DNA from: Rhizobiaceae bacterium
GTDB taxonomy: Bacteria > Pseudomonadota > Alphaproteobacteria > Rhizobiales > Rhizobiaceae
Direction: 5' to 3'
NCBI GenBank assembly: GCA_023953835.1
Contig: JAMLJB010000001.1
Location: forward strand, 3,321,501 to 3,385,500
DNA length: 64,000 nt
Shown: positions 52,008-60,781 of the stretch, piece after piece
Position numbering within the stretch: position 1 is the first letter of the stretch
How the letters are laid out: every line of letters begins with the position of its first letter
Made by a program: the position numbers and the translations under genes
Notes under the pieces: generated by a model
Databases searched by the model: none
Told to the model about the DNA's origin: nothing
What the model saw: the letters and a program-made list of their open reading frames with translations, nothing else

Positions 52008-53053
52008 GGCGCGCTGTCGTAGTCGATAACCGTCACCGGGTTTATCTCGCCGTCATAGCTCGCATCTACGTCATATTTGACCAGCACGAAGCGGCCATTC
52101 TTCAAGGCCCAGATGCCGCTCGATGATGCGTCGCCGATGCCGCGCCATTTGTTCATGGCGGTCAGCCTTCCCGTTGCCGCATCGAACTCGGCGTTGACGA
52201 GTTGGTCAGCAACCTCGAAGCCGCTGACCGTGATGGAATCGACCGCACTTTCCGTGTTGCCTTCTTCCGCATAGCGAATGTCCATCGTGGGTGTTGCAAA
52301 GCCGAGCTGCCGCATCCCGGCAAGCTCATCCCATTGGTAGTAGATTGTGGACAGGTTGTAGGCGCCCATCAGGCACGGAAAGGAGATCAGCCGCGCAATG
52401 CGCTCCGGATCGCTGTCCGCATCGGATTCCTCCCTGAAACGTATCGTGTAGTCCTGCACCCCATCCTCGGGCAGTCCGGTTTCCCGGTTGATCCGGTCGC
52501 AGGCCGGCGCGTTGGTGGCGATGAAATCAGCCTTTGCCTCCGCGAGAATTGAGTCGTCGCCTGTCGACTGCGCTCCTCCGCAACTGGCGGGAAGCGCTTC
52601 GGCCAATGGTTTGTCCGAAGGCTTGAGTTCGCCCTTCTCGATATGCAGCGGTGTGAAATTGACATCCTGCACCTGCGGATTTGCAAGGCGGGCGGTGTAG
52701 CAACCCGCAAAGACCATCGTCGATCCATCCGCCGAAGTCGCCTCGATCGCTACCGGCAGGGTGTAGAAAACGCTACCGGCAGCGCCCTCGTTTTCGGTCG
52801 CGCCGAATGCGAGCTGTATGCTCTCGGTGCTGCTGTAACCCTTGGCATAGGCGTCGAGGTCGGGGGCTGGTTTCTGCTCGCCATAGTAGGACCAGGCCCG
52901 CGCATATTCCTTGCGGTTCACCGCATTGTAAAGCGAACGCACAATGGCAGAGACGCTTGATCGGTCGTCCACATAGGACTGCTCCTGAGCAAAGACCCGC
53001 GCGGGAAGCGCTGCGAGCGCCATGCCTGTAAACAAGACCGTTTTCAACACCAT
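52004..53053 (-). CDS. DUF1176 domain-containing secreted protein
   Basis: A 349-residue periplasmic protein of the DUF1176 family, of unknown function. The signal peptide ends near RVFAQ (residue 23). Family blocks are seen in RLISFPCLMGAYNLSTIYYQWDE and the closing WRGIGDASSSGIWALKNGRFVLVKYDVD (positions about 52070-52155). The ATG at 53053 has GGAGAAA upstream. It is divergent from the aldo/keto reductase gene, with 114 bp between. Confidence 0.85.
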   Translation of the reverse strand: MVLKTVLFTGMALAALPARVFAQEQSYVDDRSSVSAIVRSLYNAVNRKEYARAWSYYGEQKPAPDLDAYAKGYSSTESIQLAFGATENEGAAGSVFYTLPVAIEATSADGSTMVFAGCYTARLANPQVQDVNFTPLHIEKGELKPSDKPLAEALPASCGGAQSTGDDSILAEAKADFIATNAPACDRINRETGLPEDGVQDYTIRFREESDADSDPERIARLISFPCLMGAYNLSTIYYQWDELAGMRQLGFATPTMDIRYAEEGNTESAVDSITVSGFEVADQLVNAEFDAATGRLTAMNKWRGIGDASSSGIWALKNGRFVLVKYDVDASYDGEINPVTVIDYDSAP

Positions 53054-53167
53054 GGCTTTCTCCGCTTGAGATCGACGAAGAGAGGTGACGAATGTGGCGA
53101 CGCAGTGGCGCTTGCACCTCGTGCGATCACGACATACTGAAAGGACATTCAGCGCGGGGATTCTCAT

Positions 53168-54220
53168 ATGAAAATGCGCCGTCTCGGACGCACGGACCTT
53201 ATTGTGTCGCACACCTGCCTCGGCACCATGACATGGGGCCAGCAAAACACTGAGGTCGAAGGTCACGCCCAGCTTGATCTCGCGTTCGGAAGAGGCGTCA
53301 ACTTCCTCGACACCGCGGAGATGTACCCGATCCCTCCCAAGGCAGAAACGCAGGGGCGCACCGAGACCTATATCGGCAACTGGTTGAAGGCGCGCGGGAA
53401 TCGCGACCGGGTCATCGTCGCGTCCAAAGTCATCGGCAGGACCGCCAATGAATGGCTTCGCGGCGACCGTCCCTCGCGGCTGGTTCGCGCCGACATCATG
53501 GATGCGGCGGAAAAATCGCTGCGCAGGCTCCAGACCGACTATATTGACCTTTACCAGATCCATTTCCCGGAACGGCGCGTGCCATGGGGCGCAAATCCCA
53601 CCCGCACGGGCGAATGGCCGGCGCCCCGCGACGCGGACGAGACGCCCATTCCCGAGACGCTTTCGGTCATGGATGAGTTGGTGAAATCGGGAAAGATCAG
53701 AAATTTTGGACTGTCGAATGAAAGTTCGTGGGGAGTGATGCGATTCATCGCGGAAAGCGACAAGGGCGTCGGGCCGCGTGTCGCGACCCTTCAAAACGCG
53801 TACAATCTGGTGAACCGCACATTCGAAGTGAACCTGGCCGAGGTGAGCGACCGCGAGAATGTGAGCCTGCTCGCCTATTCGCCGGTCGCGCAGGGCTACC
53901 TCACCGGCAAGTACGACCACGGCGCACGTCCGCAAGGTTCACGCACCCAACTCTTCAACCGCGGCCAGCGCTACCAGACCCCCAACGCGGCGGAGACGTT
54001 GCTCGCCTATAATGAGCTTGCCCGCGAGTTTGGCATGGAGCCGGCACTGTTCGCGAATGCGTTCGTGCACAGCAGGCCGTTCGTGGCGTCCAACATCATT
54101 GGAGCCACCACCATCGGCCAACTCGAAATGGCGCTCGACTCAGCCGAAGTGGAGTGGACGTCCGAAATGCAGGCTGCTGTGGATGCCATCCACCAGCGAT
54201 GCGGAAATCCCTGCCCCTGA
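53168..54220 (+). CDS. aldo/keto reductase (Tas-like)
   Basis: A 350-residue NADPH-dependent oxidoreductase. The catalytic tetrad is present: D48, Y53 (FLDTAEMY), K87 (IVASKVIG) and H132 (DLYQIHFPERR). The sequence resembles E. coli Tas, a group with a longer loop after the histidine. The C-terminus reads to CGNPCP. Its last 81 bp overlap, in antisense, the end of the small membrane-protein frame at 54140-54523. Confidence 0.92.
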   Translation: MKMRRLGRTDLIVSHTCLGTMTWGQQNTEVEGHAQLDLAFGRGVNFLDTAEMYPIPPKAETQGRTETYIGNWLKARGNRDRVIVASKVIGRTANEWLRGDRPSRLVRADIMDAAEKSLRRLQTDYIDLYQIHFPERRVPWGANPTRTGEWPAPRDADETPIPETLSVMDELVKSGKIRNFGLSNESSWGVMRFIAESDKGVGPRVATLQNAYNLVNRTFEVNLAEVSDRENVSLLAYSPVAQGYLTGKYDHGARPQGSRTQLFNRGQRYQTPNAAETLLAYNELAREFGMEPALFANAFVHSRPFVASNIIGATTIGQLEMALDSAEVEWTSEMQAAVDAIHQRCGNPCP

Positions 54221-54523
54221 GGCCGGTGGAAGCGGTCGGTCAGCCGGGAACAACGGCTCCCCCGTATAGAGCTTGTAGCCGACCACCAGCCCGATCACGA
54301 TTGCCAGCCAGAGCGCAACCTGCACCAGCATGTTGCCGCCCGGCCTCGCGCGCGAGACGACGGCCATCCCCACGACGAGGGCAATCGCCCCCAGATAGAT
54401 CAATTGCGCGAAATCATTATTGTCCAGCCCAAACGTGCGGCCAGCCCGGTCATTGAGCATGAGCAAGATGGCGCCGCCACCGAGCACAGCGAGAATGATC
54501 GCAAGAACCCGGTCGGAGCGCAT
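54140..54523 (-). pseudogene. membrane-anchor remnant of a TIGR02281-type aspartic protease (or small membrane protein)
   Basis: A 127-codon frame with three hydrophobic segments, in the first ~85 residues. The segment order and NDRAGRTFGLDNNDFAQLIYLGAIALVVG (54520-54370 region) resemble the N-terminal membrane part of the retropepsin-like TIGR02281 family common in Rhizobiales. The protease domain that should follow, with its Asp-Thr/Ser-Gly site, is absent. The last 27 codons are antisense to the aldo/keto reductase gene and look like run-off. This suggests that a deletion removed the catalytic part. A genuine small membrane protein is the alternative. It starts 3 bp after the DUF1289 gene. 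Confidence 0.55.
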
Positions 54524-54526
54524 CGA

Positions 54527-54757
54527 TCAATCCTGACTTGCCGCGCCGCGCTCACGCGCCATGCGCGCCCGGCGCGTTTCGCGCCTCGGCTTGCGTTCGA
54601 CGGTCGCGAGTCGCGCCGGAAGTTCACTCATGATGGCGCGGCGGCGTTCGCTTGCCATGTCGATCCAGCCGGCTATCTCGTCGCGCGTGCGCCCGCACCC
54701 GAAGCAGTATCCGGTGCGTTCGTCAATCGAACAGACAAGAATGCAAGGCGATTCCAT
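54527..54757 (-). CDS. DUF1289 domain-containing protein
   Basis: A 76-residue protein of the DUF1289 family. The conserved cysteine pattern CILVCSIDERTGYCFGCGRT, followed by EIAGWIDMASERR, is clear and probably binds metal or an Fe-S cluster. The basic tail (KPRRETRRARMARER) is common in the family. The ATG at 54757 fits the family start; no strong ribosome binding site is seen. It is divergent from cobT, with 121 bp between. Confidence 0.87.
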   Translation of the reverse strand: MESPCILVCSIDERTGYCFGCGRTRDEIAGWIDMASERRRAIMSELPARLATVERKPRRETRRARMARERGAASQD

Positions 54758-54878
54758 GGCGACGACGCTTTTCCTTCTGCACATCAAATGGGCCAGCTTG
54801 CGGTCCGATGCAAGCCGATTGGCTATTGTGCAGGGCAGGGCGGGCGGGTAATCGAACCCAGCCCCGCCCGGAGAACCA

Positions 54879-55844
54879 ATGCACAACACCTTTCCTTTCG
54901 ACGATTTTCGTCGCCTGCTTTCCCAGATGCCACAGCCGGACGATTCCGCCGCTCAGGCAGCGCGAATGAAGCTGGCGGCGCGCGGAGAAGATATCGCCGC
55001 CAGCCGCTTTGGCGATCTGGCGGCATGGTTCGCGGCGACCGCAGGTGCATCGAGGCCGGTGCTGCGCCCGCAGGTCGCAATCTTTGCGGGGACCCATGGG
55101 GTGCTGCGCCACGGGATTTCGCGTCGCTCGCTGTCCTCGACATTGCAGGTGGTGGAAAATTGCGGAAATGGAAGCGCCGCCATCTGTCGCCTTTGTCAGG
55201 CAAACGAGTTTGGTCTCAAGGTATTCGACCTTGCGCTGGACCTTCCGACCGCCGACATCACGCGGGCGTCAGCCCTCGATGAGCGCTCATGTGCGGCCAC
55301 CATGGCATTCGGCATGGAAGCGCTGATGGACAAGCCGGACATTCTTTGCCTCGCCAGCTTCGGGGCAGGCGGCTCGACGGTTGCCGTCGCCTTGCTCGCC
55401 GCCCTGCACGGCGAACCTTCCGAGGCGTGGCTTTCAGGTGGCGACCCCGAACTGTTCGATGTGCGCAAGTCAGTCGTGGACGAAGTGCTGGCGCGTCACG
55501 AGGCGCACTGCCGCGATCCGCTGGAAGCGCTCTGTCGCATTGGAGGCCGCGAATTCGCGGCTATTGCCGGAGCGATTCTCGCGGCCCGCATGGAGCGGGT
55601 GCCGGTGGTGCTTCATGGCCACGCGGCATTTGCCGCCGCCGCCGTTCTGGCGAAAGAGACGCCGGACGCGCTTTTGCACTGCGTTCTGGCCGACATCCCG
55701 GTCAATCCCCGCGCGCGGCAGCTTGCCGATTCACTCGGCCTGCTTTCCGTTTTCGATGCCGGCTTTGGCCCGCATGACGAGCAGCCCCTGTCGGGAGCCT
55801 TGGCGCTCAGCGTGGTCAAGAGCGCCGTCGCCACCGCTCTTTGA
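54879..55844 (+). CDS. cobT: nicotinate-nucleotide-dimethylbenzimidazole phosphoribosyltransferase
   Basis: Cobalamin lower-ligand enzyme that makes alpha-ribazole phosphate from nicotinate mononucleotide and dimethylbenzimidazole; 321 residues, slightly shorter than the usual ~340. Family blocks include PQVAIFAGTHGV, FGMEALMDKPDILCLASFGAGG and VVLHGHAAFAAAAVL. GGAGAA lies upstream of the ATG. No other cobalamin gene is seen nearby, and no cobalamin riboswitch is visible in the 121-bp upstream gap. Confidence 0.9.
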   Translation: MHNTFPFDDFRRLLSQMPQPDDSAAQAARMKLAARGEDIAASRFGDLAAWFAATAGASRPVLRPQVAIFAGTHGVLRHGISRRSLSSTLQVVENCGNGSAAICRLCQANEFGLKVFDLALDLPTADITRASALDERSCAATMAFGMEALMDKPDILCLASFGAGGSTVAVALLAALHGEPSEAWLSGGDPELFDVRKSVVDEVLARHEAHCRDPLEALCRIGGREFAAIAGAILAARMERVPVVLHGHAAFAAAAVLAKETPDALLHCVLADIPVNPRARQLADSLGLLSVFDAGFGPHDEQPLSGALALSVVKSAVATAL

Positions 55845-55858
55845 CGGGAACGGGGATC

Positions 55859-57379
55859 CTAGAAGCGTTGCTGCTTGCCCTCACGGGTGGGCAGTGCGGG
55901 CAGGGCGTCCATGACCCTCGAAGCCGGGAAGATGGCAACTGCCTCCGTGCCTTCACGCAGCTTCGAATGAAGCTGGAACTCGCCGCCATGCACCTTCAGC
56001 AGCCCCTGCACAATCGGAAGCCCGAGCCCGGTGCCTTGCTCGGCGTTCTTGATCGCGATGGTCCCCTGGCCGAATGCTGAAAGCACGATTGGGATTTCAT
56101 CCGGCGGAATGCCCGGGCCGCTGTCTTTCACCGATATGTACTGGCCGCCGCCCGCCGTCCATCCGACCCTGACGCGCACTTCGCTGCCCGCTGGCGCGAA
56201 TTTGAGCGCATTCGACATGAGATTGAGCGTGATCTGGCGAATGGCGCGCTCGTCTCCCAGCAGGCGGGGAAGGTTAGGCTCCAGTTGCCGCGTGATCCTG
56301 ATGTCCTTCTTGCGCGCCCGAAGCTCCATCATATGGCAGCATTCCTCGACCACGAAATGCAGGTTCAGCGGCTCCTCGTTCAACTGGTAGCGCCCGGCCT
56401 CGATGCGGGAGAGGTCAAGGATCTCGTTGATGAGATCGAGCAGGTGGCGGCCAGATTCGTGGATGTCGCGCGCATAGTCGAGATAGGAGGGATTGTTCAT
56501 CGGCCCCAGCACCTCATTCGACATCACCTCGGAAAATCCAAGGATCGCGTTGAGGGGCGTGCGCAGTTCGTGGCTCATGGAGGCGAGGAAGCGCGACTTT
56601 GCCATATTGGCTTCCTCGGCCCGGTATCGCGCTTCGTCCGACATGGCCTTGGCCGTTTCGAGTTCGGCGATCAATTCATCCTTTTCCGAGCGAAACGCCA
56701 GCATTTGCAGCGCGGATTTGTGCATGGTCGAGGCGATATAGGTGAAGAAGACCAGCGCGCAGGCGAGCAGTGAGAAGAGGATGAAAACCAGCGGCTCGGT
56801 CGAAGTGGAATAGGTCGCGCCATAGGCGAGCACCGGCATCGTGAAGGTTGCAAGCACCGCGCCGCGCATTGCCGAGGCGACAATCGCGGTTGCGGCGATT
56901 ACCACGAGCAGCACGGCCGCCTTGAGAAGCGCCAGCGAATCCGCGCCGCAGGTGGCGCAACCCATCATCGCGAAATAGACCCAGCTCAGGCCGCTGACGA
57001 AATGGGCGAGATGGAAATCGTGATGGCTGACCGAAACCGAGATATCGCTGGTCTCGGTGCGACTGTACCGTCGAGCAATCACCGCCAGCGGAAGAGAACA
57101 GATCGCAGTCAGCAGCGGCCATATGAAGACGCGGGGTTCCGCGCCGTTCACCACGGCAGCCACCGTCAGCACAATGCTGAGAAACGGCACGACCGGGAAA
57201 TAATTGACCATCGCGCTTGCATGCAGCTTGACCAGCTCGCGATCGAATGCGGGATTGTCTGACGCTTGCGACAGTCGCTCGCGGGTCCTCCTGACCGCAT
57301 GCGCAACGTCCTTGTTGCGGCGCGTCTTGCGACGGTCCACAACAAATTTGTCGGCGATTTCCGGACTTTCCAGAGTCAT
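55859..57379 (-). CDS. sensor histidine kinase, DivJ/PleC-like
   Basis: A 506-residue membrane kinase. About six membrane segments lie at 60-215, then a coiled linker, then the phosphoacceptor domain with H270 in ASMSHELRTPLNAILGFSE. The continuation MSNEVLGPM and SGRHLLDLINEILDLSRIEAGR is the pattern of the PleC/DivJ/PdhS group that acts on DivK and PleD in Alphaproteobacteria. The ATP-binding domain has NLMSNALKFAP, DSGPGIPPDEI and GTGLGLPIVQGL. There is no PAS domain or receiver. A role in cell-cycle or polarity control is inferred. It is convergent with cobT. Confidence 0.9.
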   Translation of the reverse strand: MTLESPEIADKFVVDRRKTRRNKDVAHAVRRTRERLSQASDNPAFDRELVKLHASAMVNYFPVVPFLSIVLTVAAVVNGAEPRVFIWPLLTAICSLPLAVIARRYSRTETSDISVSVSHHDFHLAHFVSGLSWVYFAMMGCATCGADSLALLKAAVLLVVIAATAIVASAMRGAVLATFTMPVLAYGATYSTSTEPLVFILFSLLACALVFFTYIASTMHKSALQMLAFRSEKDELIAELETAKAMSDEARYRAEEANMAKSRFLASMSHELRTPLNAILGFSEVMSNEVLGPMNNPSYLDYARDIHESGRHLLDLINEILDLSRIEAGRYQLNEEPLNLHFVVEECCHMMELRARKKDIRITRQLEPNLPRLLGDERAIRQITLNLMSNALKFAPAGSEVRVRVGWTAGGGQYISVKDSGPGIPPDEIPIVLSAFGQGTIAIKNAEQGTGLGLPIVQGLLKVHGGEFQLHSKLREGTEAVAIFPASRVMDALPALPTREGKQQRF

Positions 57380-57454
57380 TCGGGATTGCGATGCATCGAT
57401 GAAAACAGGCCCGCTCAGACGCTAGTCCGCAATGCTTAAGAGACTGTTTGCCAT

Positions 57455-58087
57455 ATGAGCAAAAATCGCTTCATGCGCCCAAAACAGTGGCGGCGCGGCA
57501 GCTTCGCGAGGCCGCTTTGGCGAAAAGCGCTGGATTGGCTCGTCGCGGTCTGCCTGCTGCTGGCGCTGATTCTGCTGGTGGCGCGGCTGGATGAATTTCG
57601 CAGCGTCACACGCAGCGGAGCGCCAACCGTCAATGACGGCGATTCGCTTACATTTGCGGGAGAAAGGGTCAGGTTGTGGGGCATCGATGCGCCCGAGCTG
57701 AATCAATCCTGCACGATTGACGCAAAGCCATATGCCTGCGGGAAGCGGGCGCGCGCGGCGCTCCAGGCAATGGTCAATGCCGGAAAGGTTGATTGCCGTG
57801 GCAGCGAACATGACAAATATGGCCGCCTGCTTGCCATCTGCCGTGTGGGAACAATCGAGATCAACCGCGCAATGGTCGAATCGGGATGGGCGGTCGCCTA
57901 TGGCGGCTACGAGACAGCGCAGTCATCGGCGCGGCTCGCCGGGAAAGGGCTCTGGGCAGGCGAATTTGAACGACCGCGCGACTGGCGCGATCAGGGCGGG
58001 CATTCGCCCATTCTGAAACCGGACCTTATCGCCGGCGTTGGGGATTGGCTCCGCTCGTTGTTTTCAAAGCTGTTTCAAGGTGGTTAG
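57455..58087 (+). CDS. thermonuclease (SNase-like) family protein, membrane-anchored
   Basis: A 210-residue protein with one membrane segment at about 26-44 and a staphylococcal-nuclease-like domain after it (VNDGDSLTFAGERVRLWGIDAPELNQ; the arginine in VRLWG and acidic residues of the calcium site are present; CGKRARAAL and DKYGRLLAICRV follow). It would act on nucleic acid in the periplasm or outside the cell. The GST gene begins 23 bp after its stop. The ATG at 57455 is the only good start. Confidence 0.87.
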   Translation: MSKNRFMRPKQWRRGSFARPLWRKALDWLVAVCLLLALILLVARLDEFRSVTRSGAPTVNDGDSLTFAGERVRLWGIDAPELNQSCTIDAKPYACGKRARAALQAMVNAGKVDCRGSEHDKYGRLLAICRVGTIEINRAMVESGWAVAYGGYETAQSSARLAGKGLWAGEFERPRDWRDQGGHSPILKPDLIAGVGDWLRSLFSKLFQGG

Positions 58088-58110
58088 ATTGCATTTTCGG
58101 GAGGTCGCGC

Positions 58111-58722
58111 ATGAAACTCTATGATGGCGGCAAAGCGCCAAATCCGCGCCGGGTGCGCATTTTTCTCGCGGAAAAGGGCATCGAAGTGCCGCTTGTCCCG
58201 GTGGACATGGGCGCTATGGAACATCGCGGCGCCGATGTTTCCCGGCGCAATCCGCTCCAGCGGCTGCCGGTTCTAGAACTCGACGACGGCACGATCCTGA
58301 CCGAAAGCATCGCCATTTGCCGCTATTTCGAGGAGTTGCATCCCGAACCGGCGCTGTTTGGCAAGGGAGCGCTCGGCAAGGCGCTGGTCGAAATGTGGCA
58401 AAGGCGCGTGGAACTCAACCTTTTTCTGCCGGTCGGGCAGGCATTCCGGCATATTCACCCCGCGATGAAAGACTGGGAGGTGCCGCAAGTGCCGGAATGG
58501 GGCGAAGCAAACAAGCCGAAGGTATTGAACTTCCTTTCATTTCTTGATTCCGAACTTGCCGGGCGGCCGTTCGCGGCGGGCGATGAATTCTCTGTTGCCG
58601 ACATTACCGGAATGATCGCAATCGACTTCATGAAGCCGGCTCGCATCACACTGCCGGATGAACTCCAGCATGTGCAGCGCTGGTATGAGGCATTGAAGGC
58701 ACGACCCAGCGCGGCGGCATAA
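58111..58722 (+). CDS. glutathione S-transferase family protein
   Basis: A 203-residue protein with a thioredoxin-like N-terminal domain (MKLYDGGKAPNPRRVRIFLAEKG) and an all-helical C-terminal domain (GDEFSVADITGMIAIDF). The glutathione contacts LPVLELDDGTILTESIAI are present. Substrate unknown. The ATG at 58111 with GGGAGG 6 nt upstream is preferred over in-frame codons inside the nuclease gene. Confidence 0.92.
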   Translation: MKLYDGGKAPNPRRVRIFLAEKGIEVPLVPVDMGAMEHRGADVSRRNPLQRLPVLELDDGTILTESIAICRYFEELHPEPALFGKGALGKALVEMWQRRVELNLFLPVGQAFRHIHPAMKDWEVPQVPEWGEANKPKVLNFLSFLDSELAGRPFAAGDEFSVADITGMIAIDFMKPARITLPDELQHVQRWYEALKARPSAAA

Positions 58723-58803
58723 TCTGCCGCTCGTTAGAAAATTGTTCTTGAAATCGCCTAATATTCTGCGTCATAAGCGAATCCATTCTAATGGAGAGTG
58801 GAA

Positions 58804-59295
58804 ATGGACCGCCTCGACCGCAAGATTCTGAGAATTCTCCAGGAGGACGCGACCCTGGCGGTTGCGGACATCGCCAAGAAAGTCGGCCTTTCGACCACAC
58901 CGTGCTGGCGGCGGATTCAGAAGCTGGAGGAAGAGGGCGTCATCAAGCGCAGGGTCGCGGTGCTCGATCCCGAGAAGATCAACGTCCGGGTGACGGTTTT
59001 CGTAGCGATCCGCACAAATTCGCACAGCCACGAATGGCTCCGACGCTTTTCCGAAGTCATTCAGGAATTCCCGGAAGTCGTTGAATTCTATCGCATGTCC
59101 GGTGAGGTGGACTATCTGTTGCGGGTCGTCGTTCCCGACATTGCCGCCTATGATGCGTTTTACAAGCGGATGATCGCGAAGATCGAAATCCGCGACGTGT
59201 CGTCATCCTTCGCCATGGAGCAGATCAAATACACGACGCAGCTTCCGCTGGACTACATGCTGCTAGAAAAGGAAAGCGCATCCACCGCAGCCTAG
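58804..59295 (+). CDS. Lrp/AsnC family transcriptional regulator
   Basis: A 163-residue regulator. The N-terminal helix-turn-helix is LDRKILRILQEDATLAVADIAKKVGLSTTPCWRRIQKLE, spanning residues 3-41, and the C-terminal RAM domain (about 70-150) binds effector amino acids and forms oligomers. The ATG at 58804 has GGAGAG 5 nt upstream; GTG 58798 is a weaker choice. The AT-rich 81 bp upstream is a likely self-regulated promoter. Its targets are unknown; it does not sit next to an obvious amino acid gene. Confidence 0.93.
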   Translation: MDRLDRKILRILQEDATLAVADIAKKVGLSTTPCWRRIQKLEEEGVIKRRVAVLDPEKINVRVTVFVAIRTNSHSHEWLRRFSEVIQEFPEVVEFYRMSGEVDYLLRVVVPDIAAYDAFYKRMIAKIEIRDVSSSFAMEQIKYTTQLPLDYMLLEKESASTAA

Positions 59296-59347
59296 GCGCA
59301 TGGGCGCGCTTTTGCGCGCAAAAATGCCAAAATGGCGAAAAACGCGG

Positions 59348-59369
59348 CCGCATAAATCGCGTTATGCGG
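59348..59369 (-). terminator. hairpin after the beta-hydroxyacid dehydrogenase gene
   Basis: A perfect 8-bp stem, CCGCATAA with TTATGCGG and a 6-nt loop, lies 14 bp after the stop codon on the minus strand. A TTTTT run follows on that strand after 5 nt (59339-59343). A separate GCGCGC/GCGCGC hairpin near 59304-59320 follows the Lrp gene on the plus strand. Confidence 0.45.
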
Positions 59370-59382
59370 AAAAACCTGTGAC

Positions 59383-60252
59383 CTATGCTTCCAGACGGGC
59401 GAGCAGCGAGGACGTATCCCAGCGATTGCCGCCCATCGCCTGCACATCCTTGTAGAACTGGTCGATGAGGGCGGTGACCGGCAGCTTCGCCCCGTTGGCG
59501 TCTGCCTCGGCGAGGCAGATTCCGAGGTCCTTGCGCATCCAGTCTACCGCGAAGCCGAAATCGTATTTTCCGGCGTTCATGGTCTTGTGCCGGTTTTCCA
59601 TCTGCCACGAACCGGCGGCGCCTTTCGAAATAACATCGATGACCTTCTCGATGTCGAGCCCGGCCTTCTTGCCGAAGTGAATGCCTTCCGCGAGGCCCTG
59701 CACGAGACCTGCAATGCAGATCTGGTTGATCATCTTGGTCAACTGGCCGGCTCCCGCCGGACCCATCAGGCCGACCATGCGAGCGAAAGCGGAAATCACG
59801 GGTTTGGCGCGCTCGAAATCCTGTTCGCCGCCACCCACCATCACGGTCAGCACCCCGTTTTCGGCTCCGGCCTGGCCGCCCGAGACGGGCGCGTCCAGAA
59901 AGCCGAACCCGGCATCCGAGGCGGCGGCAAAAAGCTCGCGTGCAACGATTGCCGAGGCCGTGGTGTTGTCGATGAAGATCGACCCCTTCGCCATGGTGGA
60001 GAACGCGCCGTTCTTTCCCGTGGTCACGGACCGCAAATCGTCGTCATTGCCGACGCAGGAAAAAACGAAATCCTTGCCCTCGGCAGCTTCGGCGGGCGTG
60101 GCGGCAAATGCGCCGCCATGTTCGGCGACCCATTTTTCGGCTTTGGCGGCGGTGCGGTTGTAGACGGTAACATCGTGGCCGCCCTTGTTCTTGAGGTGGG
60201 CCGCCATCGGATAGCCCATTACGCCCAATCCAAGGAAAGCTACTTTTGCCAT
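59383..60252 (-). CDS. NAD(P)-dependent beta-hydroxyacid dehydrogenase (3-hydroxyisobutyrate dehydrogenase family)
   Basis: A 289-residue Rossmann enzyme. The nucleotide site is FLGLGVMGYPMA, the substrate site is DAPVSGGQAGAENG, and the catalytic lysine is K173 in GQLTKMINQ. The family includes 3-hydroxyisobutyrate, tartronate semialdehyde and succinic semialdehyde/glyoxylate reductases. The substrate cannot be fixed from sequence alone. The ATG at 60252 gives the standard N-terminus. Confidence 0.9.
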   Translation of the reverse strand: MAKVAFLGLGVMGYPMAAHLKNKGGHDVTVYNRTAAKAEKWVAEHGGAFAATPAEAAEGKDFVFSCVGNDDDLRSVTTGKNGAFSTMAKGSIFIDNTTASAIVARELFAAASDAGFGFLDAPVSGGQAGAENGVLTVMVGGGEQDFERAKPVISAFARMVGLMGPAGAGQLTKMINQICIAGLVQGLAEGIHFGKKAGLDIEKVIDVISKGAAGSWQMENRHKTMNAGKYDFGFAVDWMRKDLGICLAEADANGAKLPVTALIDQFYKDVQAMGGNRWDTSSLLARLEA

Positions 60253-60376
60253 TTTCGAACCTGCTCGCTGCCGTTTGAGTCGTCAAGCATCTACACCTGG
60301 CAACGCACGAGGTGCCAGAGCCAAGACGCAAGAAAAGGAAACTGCCCACCCCGGCAGGGTCAGCATTCCCTGAAAT

Positions 60377-60631
60377 TCAAAGTCGTTTGCCGGTGAGCTG
60401 GTGGTAACCCCAGATGACGATCATCGCGCCGATGACCGCGACGACAAGGCTCCAGAGGTTGAACCCAGTGACGCCGACCCCGAGCACCGCGCTAAAGATC
60501 AGGCCGCCGACGATGGCTCCGACAATCCCCAGGACGATGTCCATGATGAGGCCCTGACCTCCCGTGCCCATCAGCCTGCTGCCGATGAAGCCTGCAATCA
60601 GGCCGAGCAAAACCCAGGCGATAACTCCCAT
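60377..60631 (-). CDS. GlsB/YeaQ/YmgE family stress response membrane protein
   Basis: An 84-residue protein with three hydrophobic segments rich in glycine (GLIAGFIGSRLMG, DIVLGIVGAIVGGLIFS, NLWSLVVAVIGAMIVIWGY), the pattern of the transglycosylase-associated family. These small inner-membrane proteins are induced by stress in many bacteria; their action is unknown. The ATG at 60631 is preferred to the GTG three codons upstream because AAGGG then lies about 8 nt before it. Confidence 0.9.
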   Translation of the reverse strand: MGVIAWVLLGLIAGFIGSRLMGTGGQGLIMDIVLGIVGAIVGGLIFSAVLGVGVTGFNLWSLVVAVIGAMIVIWGYHQLTGKRL

Positions 60632-60781
60632 AGTCCGCACCCTTCATATTTCAGACATATCCAAGGATTTTGATGGTTCCACAACGGTTCCCCGAACGCA
60701 ACCGATGATAGAATCGTTGCCGAAGGTGTTTCGCAATCGCCGCCCGCGACCGCGACGCGGCACATTTCAGGGAGAACGGAA

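Noticed and set aside
54758-54878. Possible cobalamin riboswitch upstream of cobT
   Set aside because: The gap is only 121 bp and no B12-box-like segment can be seen; a full aptamer would not fit comfortably.
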